A stretch of DNA of 64,000 bases from Streptomyces longhuiensis (GTDB lineage: Bacteria > Actinomycetota > Actinomycetes > Streptomycetales > Streptomycetaceae): the NCBI RefSeq assembly GCF_020616555.1, contig NZ_CP085173.1, forward strand, positions 7,828,001 to 7,892,000, read 5' to 3'. Made by a program: the position numbers and the translations under genes. Shown here one piece after another: positions 60,697-64,000 of the stretch; the stretch's first letter is position 1, and every line of letters starts with the position of its first letter. The notes below the pieces were generated by a model. That model saw only the letters and a list, made by a program, of their open reading frames with translations, was not told the origin of the DNA and did not search any database.

Positions 60697-61410
60697 TTAT
60701 GTGGGTATCCCGGGCGGCGTGTAGTGGCGCAGGTAGTCACGCACTTGAGGCTCGAGTCCGGACAGCTCATTGCCGTTGAGGGCATGCCAGAGACGGTTCT
60801 CGATCCAGAACCGATGGGCGAACTCCTCGAACGTAGGTGCACACCAGAGGATTGCAGCCCTTTGCTCCTCCGGATCGTCGAGATCGGTCTCCGTCTCCTC
60901 CCCATCACGCCGTGCCTCGTACTCGTATTCGTAGTCGAGATAGGAGTGCACCACGAACGCCTCACCCGAAAAACGGAGGTAGAGGTACCAGATGACACAG
61001 TCCTGTTGATCCCGCAGGAATCGCACAAGGAAGGCACCAGGCTCGACCGGACTGGGCAGAGGCTCTGAGATATCGGTCCAGCAGCAGGTCACCGAGACGT
61101 CATCCAGCGAGCAGTGCAGCTTCGAGTCGGCCTCGAAGGTGACGAAGTCCCGAGGCAGCGTCAAGCCCTTGGCTGCAAGGTTCTCTGCCAAGCGATTCAG
61201 GGTCGTGACCTGTCCGGGAACAGGTTCGCCGGTACCACCGAGCCATTGAAAGGCGCCCGTGAACTCGGTGGAGTCGAGCGGCGGCAGGCTCTCGTAGGGG
61301 TAGTACTCGTAGGTGTAGCGGCAGGGTCGGTATTCACCCAAGTCGGTGGCGCACCAAGCGGAGTCGAATCCGACCGAGGACAAGTCAGATCCTGATCGTT
61401 CACCAGGCAT
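60697..61410 (-). CDS. Unknown protein
   Basis: A 237-residue acidic protein rich in Tyr, Glu and Asp (CRYTYEYYPYESLPP; LDYEYEYEARRDGEETETDL) with several cysteines, lacking signal peptide and membrane segments. The ATG at 61410 is preferred because GGGGGA lies just upstream; a longer version from 61473 is open. Overall composition resembles SMI1/KNR4-type immunity proteins and other acidic immunity or sensor proteins, but no motif proves this. Confidence 0.6.
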   Translation of the reverse strand: MPGERSGSDLSSVGFDSAWCATDLGEYRPCRYTYEYYPYESLPPLDSTEFTGAFQWLGGTGEPVPGQVTTLNRLAENLAAKGLTLPRDFVTFEADSKLHCSLDDVSVTCCWTDISEPLPSPVEPGAFLVRFLRDQQDCVIWYLYLRFSGEAFVVHSYLDYEYEYEARRDGEETETDLDDPEEQRAAILWCAPTFEEFAHRFWIENRLWHALNGNELSGLEPQVRDYLRHYTPPGIPT

Positions 61411-61641
61411 CGGTCCCCCATTGATCACCGTGAGCAGAGTTGTTGGCGTCAGCATCGCACTGCCTACTGACACTCCCCGCTACGGGTAGCCCAGGCTGGC
61501 TCTCCCTGGTGAGGGCGAACGTTACCTGATGCGGCACCAGTTGTTGGTTCCTGAAAGACCTGGGTGAGGGGTGGTCCGCTCTTCGCAGATTCACGGTGTC
61601 GTGGTCGCGTCCCAACCGCGATCACCGTGGAGGTATCTATC

Positions 61642-61800
61642 GTGGTCCCTCTTTTGGCTACCGCCCTTCTGATGCTGCCATCCGTAGCGCTGGCGGGCCC
61701 CTTCGCCGTCGTCGAAGCGCGTACGCGCGTGGGCCCGGGGCCTGGCCGTCACCGACGCGTCCCCCGAGGACGGCATGCGGCGAGGGGAGGGCGGCGATGA
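61642..61800 (+). CDS. Small hydrophobic/basic peptide upstream of ATP-binding protein
   Basis: A 52-residue frame starting GTG at 61642, eight bases after GGAGG (61629-61633). It begins with a hydrophobic helix (LLATALLMLPSVALAGPFAV) and ends in an Arg-rich tail. Its TGA overlaps the ATG of the next gene (ATGA), implying translational coupling. Could be a short membrane peptide or a leader; evidence is limited. Confidence 0.4.
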   Translation: MVPLLATALLMLPSVALAGPFAVVEARTRVGPGPGRHRRVPRGRHAARGGRR

Positions 61801-62378
61801 ACCGTCCGCACCGGCCCCGCCCCCGGCCTATGAGCACGAACCCCTGTGTCTTGTTGCGTTGGACGAGTTGCACCCCCAATCCGTCGGCGCAGGCCAGAGC
61901 TGCCTTACGTCGCATCCTTGACCAACTCGGTTTGAGCGGTGAGGCGATCAGTGATGCGGTGTTGGCCGTGTCCGAGCTCGTGGCCAACGCGACTGAACAC
62001 GCTCTGGGACCGTACGAGTTGAGGCTGCGGATCACTGCGGCTGAGTACATCTGTGAGATCGAGGACAGAGATCCGCACGTCCCTGAGATTCCAGCATTTC
62101 CCTCGGGTGCCCTCTTCGCTCCCGACCCCGAAGGGCGTGGAGGAGGGCTGGATGCCCTGCTGGACCTACTCGCCGAGCGTGGCCGAGGGCTCTCCATCGT
62201 GAACGAACTCACCTGCGGAGCCTGGGGTTTCACGTGCACACGCACCACGAAGGTCGCGTGGGCGCGGTTCCCGGCAAACATGCCGCCGCTCCTCACAGAG
62301 ATCGTCACGCGACCGGAAAACGGTGCTCGCGATGAGGCATCCGAATGCGCCGAGCGTGCCTACGATCTGGATCGTTGA
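61797..62378 (+). CDS. ATP-binding (HATPase_c, RsbW-like) regulatory protein
   Basis: A 193-residue protein of the Streptomyces ATP-binding anti-sigma-like group. The N-box is AVSELVANATEHAL, and the ATP-lid region includes GRGLSIVNELTCGAWGFTC. The G1 box is EDRDP. It probably modulates a sigma or anti-anti-sigma factor. The ATG at 61797 follows GGGGAGGG; a second ATG at 61830 is possible. Codon 37 is TTA (61905-61907). Confidence 0.85.
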   Translation: MNRPHRPRPRPMSTNPCVLLRWTSCTPNPSAQARAALRRILDQLGLSGEAISDAVLAVSELVANATEHALGPYELRLRITAAEYICEIEDRDPHVPEIPAFPSGALFAPDPEGRGGGLDALLDLLAERGRGLSIVNELTCGAWGFTCTRTTKVAWARFPANMPPLLTEIVTRPENGARDEASECAERAYDLDR

Positions 62379-62904
62379 GACAGAAGAGTCGGAGAGGGAT
62401 TGTGAGGGCTGATCCACACGGTGTGCGCCCGACCCGGGAGGCCGGTCCCCACTGAGGCCCGGGTCGAGCCGGCCGTCCCCGCGGGCGTGGAGGTAGGCGC
62501 CCCGTCGCCCGGCTCCGAACTCGGGCCTCCCTGATGTTCGCAGCCTCTGCAGACGCGCCCTCTCCGAAGCACCCGCGGCTGTTCTCCGGAGGCCGCCGTC
62601 CATCGGACTTTGAGGCGCTTTGCTCAGCGGTTTGACGGCATGGTCCGCAGGTGCGCTGCTGCAGCGGCGGACTCCACTGCCCGGCTCCAGGTTGATCGAC
62701 ACGTCTAACTCCGAACCCATGCAGGTGAATTGGCGTGACAGCGAGCAGTGAGATCGCCGGTTATTCGCACCGTAAGAGTGAACGGGACGCGAATCTTCTG
62801 GATCTTGTTTGTCTCGCCAGAATCCTGGGGCATGACGGTTGCAGTGGTGATGGTGACGAGTCGGCCACGCTGAGTGATGCGTAGCAGGTGGGAGCGGGGG
62901 AGAC
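62379..62904. other. Intergenic stretch
   Basis: No gene is supported. Open frames on the minus strand are out-of-frame GC artefacts. The stretch from about 62730 to 62800 is AT-richer and may hold the promoter of the following lipoprotein gene. Confidence 0.4.
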
Positions 62905-63462
62905 GTGAGAGCAAATAGTGCGCGCACGGGGGCGGTTGTGTCCATCGCTGTAGTCCTGGCATGCGGGTTGGGGGCGTGCACTCACAGTGCGCGCGGCCCG
63001 GAGAGCGGGAAAGGTTCCCAAGCTTCGGAGCCTCGAGTCTCGGTGTCCCCCTCTGCGACCGGCGAGGCGGATGGTGAGGCCGTGGCTGCCTACAAGGCTA
63101 TGTGGGAGGACGCCGCCGAAGCCTCCCGGACCTCGGATCCAAAACATCCGCGGCTCGACGATCACGCAGAGAAGAACGCTTTGTGGCTCCTTCAGTACGT
63201 GATGCAGCAGTCCCGCAAGGCTGGGGTGGCCAGTCAGGGCGCGCCCAGAGCTGCGCCTACGGTGGTGAAGTCGAGCAGGACCAAGGTCGAGCTACTGGAC
63301 TGCCTCGACGGATCCAAGTGGATGAAGGTGAAGCCAGGCGGACAGGCGGATGGCGTGCCGGGAGGCCACTACCGCACTGAAGCGACTGTTGTTCGCCACT
63401 CCTCCGGACAGTGGAAGGTCTCCAAGCTCTACTCGGCGGAGGCAGGCTCATGCATGACGTGA
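62905..63462 (+). CDS. Putative lipoprotein
   Basis: A 185-residue protein with an N-terminal signal (GAVVSIAVVLACGLGAC) and lipobox LGAC. The mature part has a Ser/Gly linker and a small NTF2-like domain (AVAAYKAMWEDAAEASRTSD, ALWLLQYVMQQSRKAGV, then strands ending WKVSKLYSAEAGSC). GTG start follows GGGGGAGA. It overlaps the next secreted protein gene by 13 bases, so both belong to one envelope operon. Confidence 0.85.
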   Translation: MRANSARTGAVVSIAVVLACGLGACTHSARGPESGKGSQASEPRVSVSPSATGEADGEAVAAYKAMWEDAAEASRTSDPKHPRLDDHAEKNALWLLQYVMQQSRKAGVASQGAPRAAPTVVKSSRTKVELLDCLDGSKWMKVKPGGQADGVPGGHYRTEATVVRHSSGQWKVSKLYSAEAGSCMT

Positions 63463-64000
63463 GGCGGGGTCTCCCGGCGCCGCGCTGGGGCGTTGCAGTG
63501 ACGCTGTCCCTGTGTCTCTTCTGGCCACTAGCGACGCCGAGTTGGGCGGGTGACGGAGGTTCGACCTGGGACGTCGCAACGGGAGTGAAGTGCCGCCAGC
63601 CGGGGCGGTGTGGTGTCGGCGCGAGGAGCAGGGCACGTCCGGCGAATGAGGGGAGGCCGAAGGCGTCCTCGCCGCACAGGGCTTCGGCGGGAAATGGAGG
63701 TGATGGTCCGAAGGGGCCACCGACGATCGAGTCGGATGGCTGGGAGTACGACCTCGGTAATGGGATGGGGATCCTCCCTCGATTCGACGGTGACAAGGCG
63801 AAGCCGCGGGGACGTGATGTGGAGCCGAAGCCGGATCCCGCGGCGGTCGCGCAGCAAGTGGTGCGGGAGTTGGTGCTGCCCGATCCGGTGATCCAGACCA
63901 GCCCGGACGAGAAGCACGCGCAGTTGGTGCGGGTGCCGACCTGGATGTGGTTGGACGGGGCGATGTGGAAGCCGGTGGCGAAGACCGCGAAGGTGCCTGG
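63450..64000 (+). CDS. Secreted protein, partial
   Basis: The N-terminal 183 residues of a secreted protein cut by the window edge. A signal peptide (GVAVTLSLCLFWPLATPSWA) is followed by a disordered Pro/Arg/Gly-rich stretch and the start of a folded domain (QQVVRELVLPDPVIQTSPDE, then PTWMWLDGAMWKPV). This type of protein commonly follows a small lipoprotein in Streptomyces. The ATG at 63450 overlaps the lipoprotein gene. No function is known. Confidence 0.8.
   Translation, partial: MHDVRRGLPAPRWGVAVTLSLCLFWPLATPSWAGDGGSTWDVATGVKCRQPGRCGVGARSRARPANEGRPKASSPHRASAGNGGDGPKGPPTIESDGWEYDLGNGMGILPRFDGDKAKPRGRDVEPKPDPAAVAQQVVRELVLPDPVIQTSPDEKHAQLVRVPTWMWLDGAMWKPVAKTAKVP

Overview
The window is high-GC actinobacterial DNA and almost certainly comes from a Streptomyces chromosome. 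The evidence is strong third-position GC bias, many GTG starts, overlapping ATGA/GTGA gene junctions, Tat-type and lipobox signals, a mycosin/WXG-type secretion cassette, paired XRE and histidine-kinase-like ATPase genes, and rare TTA (bldA-type) codons confined to regulatory, mobile and specialised genes. No species is claimed.

Positions 1-25,700 look like metabolic chromosome. In order they hold: a partial hydroxyacid dehydrogenase; a divergent CUT1-type carbohydrate uptake operon without its own ATPase (two permeases, a binding lipoprotein, an M1 metallopeptidase and a secreted beta-helix/discoidin-like protein); the threonine catabolic pair tdh-kbl with a LysR gene; a LacI regulator facing an SsuABC/NMT1-type ABC operon; an IS607-family insertion (serine recombinase plus large TnpB-related protein); a minus-strand pair encoding a sugar isomerase-like Tat protein and a giant ThuA/glucose-sorbosone dehydrogenase/PKD/CBM6-like protein; a 54-bp minisatellite; a YjbR protein; and an MFS exporter. 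The lacI region and the ThuA gene carry the same GAAAGCGCTTTC operator, so one regulator may control both.

Positions 25,680-29,300 hold a split transketolase pair with a SoxR/MerR-type box on its promoter, a tRNA-Pro(GGG) with a clean terminator, and then about 1.7 kb of decayed, repeat-containing DNA with a broken HAD hydrolase. This could be the scar of an integrated element.

Positions 29,300-41,000 form a defence island: hsdR, hsdS, hsdM, a second HsdM-like protein with a degenerate AdoMet motif, and an AIPR-family protein with a predicted PD-(D/E)XK nuclease N-terminus. A decayed transposase lies to its right. This five-gene arrangement is one of the two most interesting loci here.

Positions 41,400-48,600 hold a type VII (ESX-like) substrate cassette with two WXG-like proteins, a mycosin protease, two further secreted-type proteins, a DUF1795/DcrB-like putative chaperone and two paralogous unknowns. 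No EccB, EccC, EccD or EccE core gene is present. Next come a small NIPSNAP-like protein, a membrane-anchored nSTAND ATPase with 14 WD40 repeats, and a frameshifted ATP-binding (RsbW-like) gene.

Positions 53,200-58,100 hold a probable RiPP locus: a GNAT, an XRE regulator, three small helper-type proteins, a radical SAM enzyme and a 51-residue peptide ending CSCNAGDDNPY, closed by a 15-bp hairpin terminator. Both the regulator and the radical SAM gene have TTA codons. The right end carries a GNAT, a phosphotransferase, hypothetical proteins, an ATP-binding regulator, a lipoprotein and a secreted protein cut by the window edge.
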